A stretch of 44,841 bases of DNA from Cyanobacteria bacterium DS2.3.42 (GCA_013823055.1 PNLN01000175.1:1-44841); one strand, 5' to 3'; counted from the stretch's first letter, positions 24,765-33,797 are shown. Notes: generated by a model not told the origin, from the letters alone. Made by a program: numbers and translations.

Positions 24765-24909
24765 AAAAGAGCCAACTCCAACAAATGTTGGCATTGGCTC
24801 TTCCCGACCTCTCCGTTCAAATTTCTTGGAAGCTATTTAAATTTCGACCGCGGCGCTTAACTGAAAGTCTCACCCTGGAAACCTTCCGTTTTGCGGTGCC
24901 GCTTCCAAC
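24765..24909 (-). ncRNA. Candidate small structured RNA in the 24547-24988 intergenic region
   Basis: This 442-bp gap holds no convincing gene. A promoter-like module (copy C, 24916-24947) would start a minus-strand transcript near 24909. Right there, TTGGAAGC (minus strand, 24908-24901) can pair with GCTTCCAA (24833-24826), an 8-bp helix closing about 67 bases that contain smaller hairpins (GCGG/CCGC, GGAA/TTCC). About 25 bases later comes an intrinsic terminator (24802-24767). The result would be an RNA of about 145 bases with 5' closing helix and 3' terminator. Existence of the transcript is inferred, and the short overlapping ORFs lack good starts. Confidence 0.45.
24767..24802 (-). terminator. 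Intrinsic terminator-like hairpin
   Basis: AAGAGCCAA (24767-24775) pairs perfectly with TTGGCTCTT (24794-24802), and an inner CCAAC/GTTGG stem (24778-24782 with 24787-24791) closes on an AAAT loop. On the minus strand the stem is followed by a T-rich TTTTC. It could end the efflux operon transcript (stop 187 bases upstream) or the candidate small RNA. Confidence 0.65.
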
Positions 24910-24915
24910 ACTTGC

Positions 24916-24947
24916 AATTTAGACGACCGGCATGACATTCGCTTGAC
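24916..24947 (-). promoter_or_regulatory. GTCA direct-repeat promoter module, copy C
   Basis: On the minus strand, GTCAAGCGAATGTCAT (24947-24932) with 11-base half-site spacing is followed by TCTAAATT (24923-24916), in register with copies A and B. No protein gene follows directly, only the candidate small RNA. Confidence 0.55.
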
Positions 24948-24988
24948 GGATCAAAGCCAAGTGAAAAACTGGAAAAACCCCGGCAAAG

Positions 24989-27900
24989 TCAGACAGAACG
25001 CCGTGTGGGTGCAGGCGCCTGAGTGGACCCAAATTTTGTTTTCAAACCTTCGAAGAAGAGGTAGAAAATCGGAGTTATATACAAGGTGACAAGTTGAGAA
25101 ACCATCAATCCGCCAAAGACCGCCAGCCCGAGTGGTTGCCTTGCCTCGCCTCCGGCCCCCCAGCCCAGTGCCAGGGGGATGCTGCTCATAATCGCCGCCA
25201 TCGTAGTCATCATGATCGGGCGAAACCTCACAATACAGGCTTCGTAAATCGCCTCACGAGCAGGCTTGCCGTGATTACGCTGCGCATCGAGCGCAAAGTC
25301 CACCATCATGATGGCATTTTTCTTGACGATACCTATTAATAGAATCAGCCCGAGAAAGGCGTAAATGTTGAGATCGATGTGGCAGACATAAAGAGTGATC
25401 AAAGCTCCCAGTCCGGCAGGCGGTAACCCCGCCAGAATAGTAATTGGGTGCAGGAAGCTCTCGTACAAAATACCGAGAACAATATAAATGACAATCACCG
25501 ACAAGATGAGCATCGACCACATGCCCTTGAGAGACGACTGGAAGGCTTCTGCGCTGCCCTGGAAGCGATAGTTGACGCCATCGGGAAGCACTTGCTTTGC
25601 CGTTGTTTCAACGGTCTTTACGGCGTCTCCCAGTGACGCACCTGGTTTTAAATTAAAGGAAACAGTGGCGGCCGGCATTTGCCCGACATGATTGACCAAA
25701 AGCGGCCCGACCGAAGGCACCATTTTTGCTACCGCGCTCAATGGCACCAATTCACCGGTCTTCGATCGCACATATAAAAGCGGCAATGAGTTTGGTTGTA
25801 AGCGATACTCCGGTTCTAATTCAACAATGACTCTATATTGATTGCTGGGGGCATAAATCGTCGAGACCATCCGATTGCCGTATGCACTGGAAAGCGCGTC
25901 TTCTACCTGCTCAGCAGAGAGCCCCAGTGTAGCGGCTTTATCTCTGTCCATTCGAACATCAATCTGCGGACTATTGATTTGCAAATCAGTTGTCACATCT
26001 TGAAAGTCCGGCAAATCTTTCAGGCGTTTCTCCAGATCAAAAGTACTCTTGTATAACTGTTCTGTATTTGAGCTCTGTAGAGATACTTGATAAAGGCTTT
26101 TAGTCAGTTGACCGCCGATCCTTATGGACGGTGGATTTTGCAAGAAGATTTTGATACCTGGCACTTTAGAAAATTGCTCTCTCAGGTCTTTGATAATTTC
26201 ATCTGCCGATTGTTTTCTTTGTGCTCTCGGCTTTAAGTGCATAAAAATACGCCCGGTGTTGCCGGCCACATTGGGACCGCCGGCGCCGACAGACGACATA
26301 ATGTCCTGAACATTGGGATTGTTCATCGCTATTTCGGCGAGTTCTTTTTGATGTTTTACCATGTCATCAAACGAGATTCCCTGCACGCTTTCAGTCAATC
26401 CGAAAATCTGATCGATGTCTTCAGAAGGCATGAAACCTTTGGGAATTCTGACGAAGAGAATCGCAGTCATGGCTGTCATCACAAGGAATGCAGTAAAAGT
26501 CAGGCGCGGATGGTTCATGACCACCTGCAAACTCTTATCGTAAAAACGCGTCCACATGTCAAAAATCGACTCGGTGAATTTAAGCAGCGCCGATTGCTGC
26601 ATCGTCGAGTGAGCGCTTAAGAATCGGCTGCACAAAAGTGGCGTAAGGCTGAGTGAAACAATTCCGGACAGAAGAATGGCACAGCTGATGGTGACGGCAA
26701 ATTCATTGAACAAGCGACCAACAATGCCACCCATAAAAAGAATTGGAATGAAAACTGCCACAAGAGAAATTGTCATAGAAACAATCGTGAACACGATTTC
26801 GCGCGAGCCGATGAGCGCTGCATTCATTCTTGATTCTCCGGCCTCCTGGTGCCGGACGATGTTTTCCAAAACCACAATTGCATCATCAACGACAAATCCG
26901 ACAGAAAGCGTCAATGCCATGAGGGACAAGTTATTGATACTGAAACCTAGAAGACTCATGGCACCACATGTGCCGACAAGCGAAAAAGGCAGAGCGAGAC
27001 TCGGGATCAAAGTTGCAGAAACATTGCGTAGGAATAGAAAAATGACGATCACGACCAGCACAACGGAGAGCGCCAGAGTCAACTCTACATCGCGCACAGA
27101 CTCTCTGATACTTTGCGATCGATCGTAGAGAGTACCGATTGAAACAGATGCAGGAATTTGCGCGCGCAACGAAGGCATTACTCTGTTGATGGCATCGACT
27201 ATCTCTACTGTGTTGCTGCCGGGCTGTCTTTGCACGCCAAGCACAATTGCGCGTGTCTTATTAAACCAACTTGCCGTCTTATCGTTTTCCACACTATCGA
27301 GTGCTTTGCCGACTTCTTTCAGACGCACGGGCGATCCATCTCGATAAGCAACAATCAACGGTTCGTACTGTGCGGCAGTCAACAATTGTCCGTTGGGTTG
27401 GACCATATAAGATTGAAACTGCCCGTAAAGCGCACCCGATGGCAAATTAACATTGCCCTGTCTGATTGCGTTGGTAACCTCATCAATGCCGATGCCGCGG
27501 GTGGCAAGCGCATTGGGATTGACCTGGGCGCGAACGGCAAACTTTTGCGGTGCCAGAACCTGAACCTGAGCAACACCGGTGATCATCGAGAGTCTCTGCG
27601 CGATTATGGTCTCGGCATATTCATCCACCTGAAAAAGCGGCAGGGTCGGAGAACTAACAGCAAGATAAAGTATCGGCTGATCGGCCGGGTTTACCTTTTT
27701 GGCAGTAGGCGGCGTCGGCATACCAGGCGGCAATTGAGACGAGGCAGCGGCGATTGCCGCCTGAACGTCTTGGGCAGCCGCGTCGATATCGCGATTAAGA
27801 TTGAATTGCAAGGTCACATTGGTCAGACCGATGGCGCTTGTTGAATTCATCGCCTCCAATCCGGCAATAGTGGAAAACTGCCGCTCCAGTGGCGTCGCGA

Positions 27901-28087
27901 CGGCAGACGCCATCGTGTCGGGATTGGCTCCAGGCAATTGAGCGCTTACTTGCAAGGTCGGAAAGTCAACGTTGGGCAAATTGTTGACGGGTAAAGTTGA
28001 ATAGCCAAGCAAACCGAATACGAATATTGCCACCATGACCAGAGTGGTCATTACTGAGCGGCGAATGAAAAGATCGGTCAGACTCAT
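24989..28087 (-). CDS. RND efflux pump inner-membrane transporter (HAE1, AcrB/MdtB-like)
   Basis: A 1032-residue protein of full RND length with twelve expected membrane segments and two large periplasmic loops. Recognisable blocks are the N-terminal MSLTDLFIRRSVMTTLVMVA, PNVDFPTLQVSAQLPGA, the TM4 proton-relay Asp pair in VGFVVDDAIVVLENI, and the C-terminal half with GLILLIGIVKKNAIMMVDFA. It works as a proton-driven trimeric exporter of drugs, detergents or metabolites, with the membrane fusion protein encoded 22 bases upstream. Sequence style is closer to MdtB/MuxB than AcrB, which is an impression. No outer-membrane TolC-type gene is nearby. It is the third gene of the marR operon. Confidence 0.96.
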   Translation of the reverse strand: MSLTDLFIRRSVMTTLVMVAIFVFGLLGYSTLPVNNLPNVDFPTLQVSAQLPGANPDTMASAVATPLERQFSTIAGLEAMNSTSAIGLTNVTLQFNLNRDIDAAAQDVQAAIAAASSQLPPGMPTPPTAKKVNPADQPILYLAVSSPTLPLFQVDEYAETIIAQRLSMITGVAQVQVLAPQKFAVRAQVNPNALATRGIGIDEVTNAIRQGNVNLPSGALYGQFQSYMVQPNGQLLTAAQYEPLIVAYRDGSPVRLKEVGKALDSVENDKTASWFNKTRAIVLGVQRQPGSNTVEIVDAINRVMPSLRAQIPASVSIGTLYDRSQSIRESVRDVELTLALSVVLVVIVIFLFLRNVSATLIPSLALPFSLVGTCGAMSLLGFSINNLSLMALTLSVGFVVDDAIVVLENIVRHQEAGESRMNAALIGSREIVFTIVSMTISLVAVFIPILFMGGIVGRLFNEFAVTISCAILLSGIVSLSLTPLLCSRFLSAHSTMQQSALLKFTESIFDMWTRFYDKSLQVVMNHPRLTFTAFLVMTAMTAILFVRIPKGFMPSEDIDQIFGLTESVQGISFDDMVKHQKELAEIAMNNPNVQDIMSSVGAGGPNVAGNTGRIFMHLKPRAQRKQSADEIIKDLREQFSKVPGIKIFLQNPPSIRIGGQLTKSLYQVSLQSSNTEQLYKSTFDLEKRLKDLPDFQDVTTDLQINSPQIDVRMDRDKAATLGLSAEQVEDALSSAYGNRMVSTIYAPSNQYRVIVELEPEYRLQPNSLPLLYVRSKTGELVPLSAVAKMVPSVGPLLVNHVGQMPAATVSFNLKPGASLGDAVKTVETTAKQVLPDGVNYRFQGSAEAFQSSLKGMWSMLILSVIVIYIVLGILYESFLHPITILAGLPPAGLGALITLYVCHIDLNIYAFLGLILLIGIVKKNAIMMVDFALDAQRNHGKPAREAIYEACIVRFRPIMMTTMAAIMSSIPLALGWGAGGEARQPLGLAVFGGLMVSQLVTLYITPIFYLFFEGLKTKFGSTQAPAPTRRSV

Positions 28088-28109
28088 TGTCTAGGGCTCA
28101 TGTCCATAC

Positions 28110-29471
28110 TTACGGCTTGCTCCCGGTATTGACAGCCGGCTGAATTTCTACAGGCGCATCCGGCAACAATTGCATGTGTCCATCAACAACGACCTGATCG
28201 CCAGGTTTGATATCACCTTCAATCACTGCAGTGTCGAGGGCTCTGTACTTGGTTTTCACAATTACAAGCTTTGCCTTATTGTCCGCGCCGACAACATACA
28301 CATATTGTCCGAGTTGCCCAACTTGCACTGCCTGTGCCGGTACGACCAGGGCATTGTATATGGTGTCAAGATTAAGGACCGCAGTCACGTAAGTCCCCGG
28401 CCAAAGAATTTCATTTTCGTTGGCAAAGGTGGCCTTCAAAAGAATGGTGCCTGTGTTTCGCTGTACACTGTTGTCGATGAAAGTGAGCTGACCGGTGATT
28501 TTTCCGAGACTCTCAGCCAATCCCTCGACACCCACCGTTAGCGGATGCAACTTTTGCAATTCTTGAATGCGCGGCAACTCATGCTCGGGCACGGAAAAAT
28601 TGACATAAACAGGCTTCACTTTGTTGATCACGACCAGGCTCGAAGTATCGCCAGCCTTCACCATCTGCCCTCTGTGCACAAGCAGCGCGCCCGTCTTACC
28701 GTCCATTGGCGCGGTTATGCTGCAATAGCTGCGTTGAAGTCTGGCATTCAATAAATCCGATTCGGCCGCTTTGAGAGCCGCTTGAGCAGCTTCCAATTGA
28801 GCCTGATCCGATTGAATCACAGACTTTCCATTTTCCATGGCAGCCGAGTCCGCTTTCACGGTTGCAGAAAGTGAAGCAACATTGGTGCCGTAGCGATTTT
28901 CTTGTTCGACCGAGACGGCGCCCTCTTTCACCAGTTCCTGATAACGCGCATGGTCCCGCCTGGCATTGGCTTCCTCGGCCATATCCTTTTCGCGATTTGC
29001 CGTCAATCTGACCAATTCAGAGCGATCTTTGGCTATTAGCGAACGGCATTTTGAGACATCAGCTTTGGCTTGGGCAACCTTCGCGCTCGATTGTCTGATT
29101 GCCTCATCAAACGGGCGCGGATCGATCGTAAAAAGCCGTTGCCCGGTCGTTACTCGATCGCCTTCGGCAAAGAGCACATCGACAAGCTCGCCGTCCACAC
29201 GCGAACGCACCGCGACAGTAGACAAAGGTTCTACATGACCGACCGCCTTAAGCTCCTTCGGCACGTTCATTCGCTCCACTCTGGCGACGCGCACGACTGC
29301 AGCCTTTTTAGCCTCCAATGGTTTTTTCTCGCGATCGCCGCTAAAGAGCGCAAAGGCAGCTAAGGCTCCCAGCAAAATCAAAACAATGATTACAGAGACG
29401 ACACGATTATTTGGCTGTCCGTGAGCGACAGAACTGCTGGTTTCAGAAGTCTGTGTGTCGCGCGTCAGCAT
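28110..29471 (-). CDS. RND efflux membrane fusion protein (MdtA/AcrA-like)
   Basis: A 453-residue periplasmic adaptor. It has an N-terminal membrane anchor (VVSVIIVLILLGALAAFALF), a barrel-sandwich half (VGHVEPLSTVAVRSRVDGEL), an extended alpha-helical coiled coil (about 115-235, rich in Ala, Lys, Glu and Asp), the second lipoyl half (APMDGKTGALLVHRGQMVKAG) and a beta-barrel/membrane-proximal part (FVDNSV-type strand, LWPGTYVTAVL, VVPAQAVQVGQLGQYVYV). It links the RND transporter to an outer-membrane channel. Its ATG lies one base after the stop of marR, and the RND gene follows after 22 bases, so the three are one operon. Confidence 0.95.
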   Translation of the reverse strand: MLTRDTQTSETSSSVAHGQPNNRVVSVIIVLILLGALAAFALFSGDREKKPLEAKKAAVVRVARVERMNVPKELKAVGHVEPLSTVAVRSRVDGELVDVLFAEGDRVTTGQRLFTIDPRPFDEAIRQSSAKVAQAKADVSKCRSLIAKDRSELVRLTANREKDMAEEANARRDHARYQELVKEGAVSVEQENRYGTNVASLSATVKADSAAMENGKSVIQSDQAQLEAAQAALKAAESDLLNARLQRSYCSITAPMDGKTGALLVHRGQMVKAGDTSSLVVINKVKPVYVNFSVPEHELPRIQELQKLHPLTVGVEGLAESLGKITGQLTFIDNSVQRNTGTILLKATFANENEILWPGTYVTAVLNLDTIYNALVVPAQAVQVGQLGQYVYVVGADNKAKLVIVKTKYRALDTAVIEGDIKPGDQVVVDGHMQLLPDAPVEIQPAVNTGSKP

Positions 29472-29472
29472 T

Positions 29473-29934
29473 TTACTTGCGCTCCTCAGCCAGAGCTTCC
29501 TTGAGAATTCTCAAGCCGTTTTGGATTTGCATTACTTGGTCGTCAGGCAAACGCATGAGCACTCTTGTCAGTTCGGCAATCGCGACTTGCTCAACGACTC
29601 TGTATTCATCTTGACCCTTTTGCGTCAGTGAAAGTTGCAGGCAACGGCGCTCCTTTGGATCTTCGCTGCGAGTGACCAGACCTTTTTTCACCAACCGATC
29701 GACAATGCTGGAAGTAGTGGCATTGCTGACGGCTAGGTATTCGGAGACAGTAGTAAGTGTGCTTGCCGGGTTGCGTCTTATAAATGAAAGCGCTCGAATT
29801 TGCGGAACTGAAGCTTTATCGCCAAGCTCGCGCCTGATGCCGCGCCTGAGGTAGTGCATTACTACAGGAATCGATTCGAGGATTTCCCGCGAGCAGTTAG
29901 TGGAAGTAGGCTCTGTGGCAACCATTACCGTCAC
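29473..29934 (-). CDS. MarR family transcriptional regulator of the efflux operon
   Basis: A 153-residue winged-helix regulator of normal MarR size. It shows the helix-turn-helix block (STLTTVSEYLAVSNATTSSI), the recognition helix and wing (IVDRLVKKGLVTRSEDPKERR) and LSLTQKGQDEY. It presumably represses its own operon and releases DNA on binding an efflux substrate, as is known for MexR-type regulators. The start ATG 29934 has CTGGAG about ten bases upstream. A 9-bp perfect inverted repeat at 29962-29984 overlaps the promoter and is the likely operator, which strongly supports autoregulation. Confidence 0.94.
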   Translation of the reverse strand: MTVMVATEPTSTNCSREILESIPVVMHYLRRGIRRELGDKASVPQIRALSFIRRNPASTLTTVSEYLAVSNATTSSIVDRLVKKGLVTRSEDPKERRCLQLSLTQKGQDEYRVVEQVAIAELTRVLMRLPDDQVMQIQNGLRILKEALAEERK

Positions 29935-29951
29935 TCCAGCATGTCAATATA

Positions 29952-29984
29952 ATTATAGACTAATAGTTAGCGCATCTAACTATT
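29952..29984 (-). promoter_or_regulatory. marR promoter with palindromic operator
   Basis: AATAGTTAG (29962-29970) and CTAACTATT (29976-29984) form a perfect 9-bp inverted repeat with a five-base spacer, typical of MarR dimer sites. On the minus strand a consensus TATAAT (29957-29952) follows. A 17-base spacing puts the -35 (GTTAGA) at 29980-29975, inside the repeat, so bound protein would block RNA polymerase. Confidence 0.75.
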
Positions 29985-29993
29985 TATTTCAAA

Positions 29994-31304
29994 TTAGAGC
30001 GCCCGCTTAGTTTCCGGACTCAGCTTGAGCTCCGGCAAAGGTTCAATTTGCTCCCTGGACGCGCCGGCAGAATCATCGAATGAGTCTCTCACGTCATCAA
30101 TCCGAACAGGCGGTAAAGACATGCGGACCTGCACTGTGAAATAAACAGCCGCAAGAATTGAAGAAAACAGAGCAAGCACGAGCATTCCTTGAATGTGGCC
30201 TACTTTGGTAAAAACCTGCCCGATCATCAATGGAAAGGTAATTCCTGCAAAGGCTCCTGCGGTTATGACCAGAGAGGTTATAGAAGCACTGTGCTGCTTG
30301 TAGCGCTCTGAAGCACTGGCTATGAGAGTCGGAAAAATCGGTCCAAAACCCAGTCCGAGCAAGAAGACAACCAGAATCAAAGGGTCACCCACACTGGTTA
30401 GCAAGACAAGGCTTAAGATTCCCGAAACGATCAAAGCCATAGCGCAAAGGGCAATGCGTGCGGCAGGAAAGTATTTAAATAGATGAACAGAAACCATGCG
30501 TCCGGTCGTCAATCCACCCCAGAGAGCAGTCATGCTCCAGCCGGCTAAATCTTTGGATAATGCGCAGGTCATATTCAGGTAAGTGAACAGCCAGGTTGCC
30601 ATTGCGACTTCGATGCCCACATACAGAAAAACTGCCGCAGTGTACAAAAGTACAGGCGCCTGCAGAGGGCGAAAACTGTCAGCGGATGGGTCAGGTTTGG
30701 GCACTCTGACGTCCAGCCTTTTGGTGGCAAAGGCGGTCATAAACACGGCCAGCGCATAAAGCGCGCCAAAGAAATAGACTGCATGATAAGACCAGGGCGA
30801 GTTAAGCCCCAACAAAGCGACCACAGGTCCAAGCAATGCACCGACGCCGAAAAATACGTTGAGCTTGCCTACAGCGGCGGCGCTGGGTCCGGTAGCCAAA
30901 CGCAAGATGCAGATGGTCCCGGTTATACCATTGAGACCTGCTCCAACACCCAGTGCTGCAGCGCCTAAAGATAGAACAAGGATTTGGCTGCCGAAAGCCA
31001 ATATCGCCAAACCAATACAGAACAACAGAGCAGCTGTAAGCAGGCATTTTCGCCCACCGAATTTTTCCACGAGCTGGCGACCAATTGCCAGCGGAACCAG
31101 AGAACCGGCGCTGTATACGCTAATTAGCGATCCTGCCTCGACCAGTTGCATTTTTTGCGCAGCGGCAATAGATGGAATCATAGGACCAAACCAGCCCGCG
31201 TTCAGCCCAGCCAGGCATGTCATCGAGCCGGAAAGCATTAAAATGCGCACTGTCAGGCGTTCATTGTCTAAAGACGTCTCGTTCAAACTGGATCGCGCCC
31301 GCAT
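29994..31304 (-). CDS. Major facilitator superfamily transporter
   Basis: A 436-residue membrane protein with about twelve hydrophobic segments. The frame is open to a TTG at 31349, but ATG 31304 (MRARSSLNETSL) has GGAAA eight bases upstream and is preferred. MFS features are GWFGPMIPSIAAAQKM in TM1, the loop 2-3 basic motif (GRQLVEKFGGRKCLL) and a repeated pattern in the second half (LGLGFGPIFPTLIASASERY, SLVITAGAFAGITFPLMIG). The last part recalls the fucose/glucose permease-like group, and the substrate is unknown. It lies 60 bases upstream of the marR operon on the same strand but is separated by the marR promoter, so it is probably a separate unit. Confidence 0.92.
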   Translation of the reverse strand: MRARSSLNETSLDNERLTVRILMLSGSMTCLAGLNAGWFGPMIPSIAAAQKMQLVEAGSLISVYSAGSLVPLAIGRQLVEKFGGRKCLLTAALLFCIGLAILAFGSQILVLSLGAAALGVGAGLNGITGTICILRLATGPSAAAVGKLNVFFGVGALLGPVVALLGLNSPWSYHAVYFFGALYALAVFMTAFATKRLDVRVPKPDPSADSFRPLQAPVLLYTAAVFLYVGIEVAMATWLFTYLNMTCALSKDLAGWSMTALWGGLTTGRMVSVHLFKYFPAARIALCAMALIVSGILSLVLLTSVGDPLILVVFLLGLGFGPIFPTLIASASERYKQHSASITSLVITAGAFAGITFPLMIGQVFTKVGHIQGMLVLALFSSILAAVYFTVQVRMSLPPVRIDDVRDSFDDSAGASREQIEPLPELKLSPETKRAL

Positions 31305-31431
31305 CAAAGTTTCCAACTGAAGATTTTTGCACAGAGGCTGAAAGTGCAAGAGAAAAAATCCGCAATCAGTCGCAATTCAACACATAGCGATGCTACTGGA
31401 CTGTCGGTCTGAATCAAAATTGGACTGGCAG

Positions 31432-33582
31432 CTAACTAATATTGCTCGCTTTGTCTTGTTTTCCGCGGCGCGGAATGCCGGTGTTGATCGGCACGACAAA
31501 GCGCATAAGAGTACCTTCTTCTCGCGAACTCTGGCAGAACATCGTGCCCCCATGCCCTTCGGCAATCTGGCGGCAAAGATAGAGTCCCAGACCGGCACCG
31601 GCACCAAAACGCTTGCCCTGCCAGAGGCGATGGAAGAGTTGTTCCATATCTTCTGTGCTGATCGGCTCTCCACCATTGTGTACTTCCAGAATCGCCTGCT
31701 TATCACTCAGTTGCAATTGAATCTTCACTTGAGTGTGCTCTGGCGCAGAACCGATCGCGTTGCCGAGAAGGTTGATTAGCAGAGTCTTCAGAGCCATTCT
31801 GTCAGCAGTCAAAATCAGCTTTTTAGGAGCCTCCAACTCCAGATGAATATGCTTTGCTTGCATTGTCGGACCAGCATCCTTGACGCAATCGTTGAGAATG
31901 CCGACAAGGTCAAAGTGTTCAAAAATAAACTGATCTTTTCCTGATTCGTATCGCAAGACCTGCAAAAGGTTTTTTACCATCAGCAAAAGATTTTCATGGC
32001 TGCGATGGAGGCACTGGATGAATTCGGTCTGTTTATGATCGAGCGGCCCGACATACCCTTGAAGAAGAGCATCCAGTGCGCGTATAGCACCAATCACAGG
32101 TACCTTTAAATCATGCGCCAGAGAGGCCATGAAGTCTTCTCGCTGCGACTGCAAGCGCATTGTTTCGGAAATATCTTCAAAGTGACACAAAACGCCAATC
32201 ACATTGCCGACCGCATCGTGCATTGGCATCTTGCTGGTGCTCAGCCAGACGACATCTCCGTTTTCCTTGGTCAGTTGCTCGATGATATTGAATTGCGGCT
32301 TATTCTCTTCCATTACCTTGCGATCGCAAAGTTGGTAAAAGTCTGTTTGCTCTGCTGTCCAGGGCAAATCAAAATCGGTCTTACCGATTATCTGATCGGC
32401 ACTAGGGTATCCGGCAATTTGAGCAAAATTCTTGTTGCAACCCAGAAAAACGCAATTTCTGTCTTTCCAAAAAATCGATGCTGGAATAGTATCCATGACG
32501 AATTGCAAACGCTCATGAGCCTGCTTTTGTTCGTCGATGTCGGTGGCGCTGCCAAACCATATTCGGATCTTGCCATCGCGATCCCGCACTGGCACTCCCT
32601 GCACTAAAAACCAGCGATACTCACGAGTCCTGAGATCAAGCAAACGATGTTCATTCTCATACAACTCACCAGTTTCTAAGCATTTTGTGAAACGACTTGT
32701 GGCACGCTCGAAATCGTCAGGGTGCAAAGCCTGCTGCCACCCATCCCCGTAAGCATCCGAGTGCTTCAGGCCGGTGTAGTCATTCCATTTACTGTTGACG
32801 AAATTCACGTACCCATCTGGCTGTGCAGTCCAGACAATTAGCGGCAAAGACTCCGCCAGGCTGCGTGACCACTCGGAAAAGTAGTCGGTATCGTCAGTGG
32901 TGCCATCATCATTTTTAGTTGGCTTCCTTTGACGAGGTCCGACAACTTTGAGTGAGACCGGCTCAGCAGAAGACATTTCCTGCAACGCAAGCTCATACAA
33001 TTCCGCTAACTCGTCCATCGAATCTTTGGTGAATGAATCGTTGTCGGTCAACTTCGACGCCAACATCGTTGACAAAACCCGAAAATAGGGTGCAACATCC
33101 GACGCCAATTGCACGGTCGTCTCAAAAGCGACCACTAATTGCGACTCTTCGGTGGCACGCACTGTGGCTACCACCTTGGCGCCGCATTCTGCAGTAGCTT
33201 GAGTCTCTTCAACACTGCCTGACAAAGCGTTGAGGTCGCCTGAATCTGCAGGTGGAATCTCATCTAGCTTGTCATGCTCACTGCCATGGCTTTCAAGATA
33301 CATGACCGTCCCTTTACGGGCAGCAGGCGCCTTGGGACGGTCGGAAGCATTGCGGATTTCGGTCTGCGTCACCACAGCCTTTTCTGAACTGTCGGTAACT
33401 TTAGTACAGGGAAGAAAGAATAGACGTGCAGACTTAAGTACAGGTTTTCCGCTCACCAAAAAGTCTCGCACTAAGAGCTTCGAAAGTTCATCAGCACGTG
33501 CATCAATGTCCGACTCGCGGCATTTGTACTTACGCAATACCGAGACTACATCGGCCAGATCATTGAATCGCAACAGATTCAT
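31432..33582 (-). CDS. PAS-domain sensor histidine kinase (orphan)
   Basis: A 716-residue kinase without membrane segments. Residues 1-230 are an unrecognised, partly low-complexity region. Two PAS domains follow: about 245-365 (SLPLIVWTAQPDGYVNFVN with PAC block EYRWFLVQGVPVRDRDGKI) and about 370-485 (PASIFWKDRNCVFLGCNKNF). The phosphorylatable His490 sits in SLAHDLKVP, and the ATPase domain shows the N box (LLINLLGNAIGS) and GAGAGLGLYLCRQIAEGHGG. It is presumably a cytoplasmic sensor that autophosphorylates and passes phosphate to a response regulator. None is adjacent. The MFS gene lies 127 bases downstream on the same strand. The start ATG 33582 is first in frame. Confidence 0.93.
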   Translation of the reverse strand: MNLLRFNDLADVVSVLRKYKCRESDIDARADELSKLLVRDFLVSGKPVLKSARLFFLPCTKVTDSSEKAVVTQTEIRNASDRPKAPAARKGTVMYLESHGSEHDKLDEIPPADSGDLNALSGSVEETQATAECGAKVVATVRATEESQLVVAFETTVQLASDVAPYFRVLSTMLASKLTDNDSFTKDSMDELAELYELALQEMSSAEPVSLKVVGPRQRKPTKNDDGTTDDTDYFSEWSRSLAESLPLIVWTAQPDGYVNFVNSKWNDYTGLKHSDAYGDGWQQALHPDDFERATSRFTKCLETGELYENEHRLLDLRTREYRWFLVQGVPVRDRDGKIRIWFGSATDIDEQKQAHERLQFVMDTIPASIFWKDRNCVFLGCNKNFAQIAGYPSADQIIGKTDFDLPWTAEQTDFYQLCDRKVMEENKPQFNIIEQLTKENGDVVWLSTSKMPMHDAVGNVIGVLCHFEDISETMRLQSQREDFMASLAHDLKVPVIGAIRALDALLQGYVGPLDHKQTEFIQCLHRSHENLLLMVKNLLQVLRYESGKDQFIFEHFDLVGILNDCVKDAGPTMQAKHIHLELEAPKKLILTADRMALKTLLINLLGNAIGSAPEHTQVKIQLQLSDKQAILEVHNGGEPISTEDMEQLFHRLWQGKRFGAGAGLGLYLCRQIAEGHGGTMFCQSSREEGTLMRFVVPINTGIPRRGKQDKASNIS

Positions 33583-33770
33583 TATCGCCCACCTTGATTC
33601 ATACTCTAATTATTCCAAACCAGAGCGGATACAAGCGTCTTTATATGAATTTTTCACTCCTGATAGGGATTACAAATCACACAAAATCACCCTTCCAGGG
33701 GAGTTATTTCCTAGAAAACCGGGAAATCTGGGTTTGAGGACTGGAAATCAAGTCAGGACAAGGATCGCTC

Positions 33771-33797
33771 CAAAACGCTTGCATAGACAGCGTTTTG
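33771..33797. repeat. 8-bp inverted repeat downstream of the peptidase C26 gene
   Basis: CAAAACGC (33771-33778) and GCGTTTTG (33790-33797) are perfect complements with an 11-base loop, followed by a smaller GGAC/GTCC hairpin. The 227-bp gap also has ATTTCC/GGAAAT near 33710-33726. No T-tract follows on the minus strand, so this is not a standard terminator. Confidence 0.4.

Noticed and set aside
24527-24860. Short open frames on both strands across the intergenic region before the 24546 gene
   Set aside because: They overlap the terminator hairpin, promoter module and each other, lack ribosome binding sites and look compositionally random.
27158-27844. 228-codon plus-strand frame inside the RND gene
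   Set aside because: Antisense to a clearly conserved transporter; no family resemblance.
21773-33582. Pairing the response regulator (21773) with the histidine kinase (33582) as one two-component system
   Set aside because: They are about 9 kb apart on opposite strands with unrelated operons between; partnership cannot be claimed from sequence.
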